Of a stretch of DNA of 42,303 nucleotides, positions 42,275 to 42,303 are shown piece by piece. The DNA comes from Treponema sp. (lineage in GTDB: Bacteria > Spirochaetota > Spirochaetia > Treponematales > Treponemataceae). Both the position numbers and the translations under genes were made by a program. Numbering within the stretch: position 1 is the first letter of the stretch; each line of letters opens with the position of its first letter. The DNA is taken from positions 1-42,303 of the forward strand of contig JAKSTH010000006.1 in the NCBI GenBank assembly GCA_024402655.1. The letters run 5' to 3'. A model generated the notes under the pieces. The model made no database searches. It saw only the letters and a program-made list of their open reading frames with translations, and was not told the origin of the DNA.

Positions 42275-42303
42275 AGAGGGGGGATAAAAAAAATCCAGTC
42301 GTT

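Noticed and set aside
1..42303. CRISPR array, tRNA, rRNA or prophage
   Set aside because: No regularly spaced direct repeats, tRNA cloverleaf, rRNA block or phage structural genes were seen by eye. A tRNA search program was not available, so a missed tRNA is possible.

Overview
The window is an AT-rich bacterial chromosome segment that reads most like a Treponema (spirochaete), probably a gut or rumen commensal type. The basis is indirect: AT-rich codon use, large secreted and outer-membrane proteins with no proteobacterial or firmicute look, a PD-(D/E)XK (Rpn-type) nuclease-transposase gene, a cytosolic GH9 glucanase and a peptide and amino-acid catabolism block. No rRNA, tRNA or CRISPR was seen, so the assignment is an inference.

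Layout. 1-374: gene-free stretch with two copies of a dispersed repeat and a 106-nt cruciform that looks like a small inserted element. 375-671: yhbY. 686-5325 (minus): metK, nth, mscS, an HD-domain gene and a stand-alone methionine-synthase-reactivation-domain gene, probably one operon. It is headed by a clear SAM-II-type riboswitch that carries an extra hairpin. 5519-14459 (plus): CBM48 protein, NlpC/P60 protein, lipoprotein, GH9 glucanase, ABC exporter pair and a gluzincin-type protease fused to a probable outer-membrane barrel. 14544-23085: a 2043-aa Ig-like-repeat envelope protein and a putative DUF4015 glycoside hydrolase whose start codon lies in a 20-bp helix. 23095-24531: mnmE, with an in-frame GC-rich repeat between G4 and G5. 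24538-25410 (minus): Rpn-family gene. 25731-27575: glmS behind a leader of about 183 nt with two terminator/antiterminator pairs.

27587-35294 (minus): L-serine dehydratase (sdaAA, sdaAB), a hypothetical gene and oppA, oppF, oppD, oppC, oppB. The opp promoter is followed by a long attenuator-like hairpin. 35602-42274: D-2-hydroxyacid dehydrogenase, GNAT and MATE genes (minus), HisC-like aminotransferase, PucR-family regulator and a ketopantoate-reductase-like enzyme. A shared inverted repeat, TTGTA-N5-TACAA, sits in both divergent promoter regions of this block. I propose it is the operator of a small peptide/amino-acid regulon, perhaps bound by the PucR-type protein.

The recurring theme is cis-acting RNA and DNA control: a riboswitch, tandem attenuators, a start-codon hairpin, possible leaderless genes and dispersed palindromic repeats, one of them translated inside mnmE. 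Start codons were revised where a Shine-Dalgarno (SD) sequence decided them.
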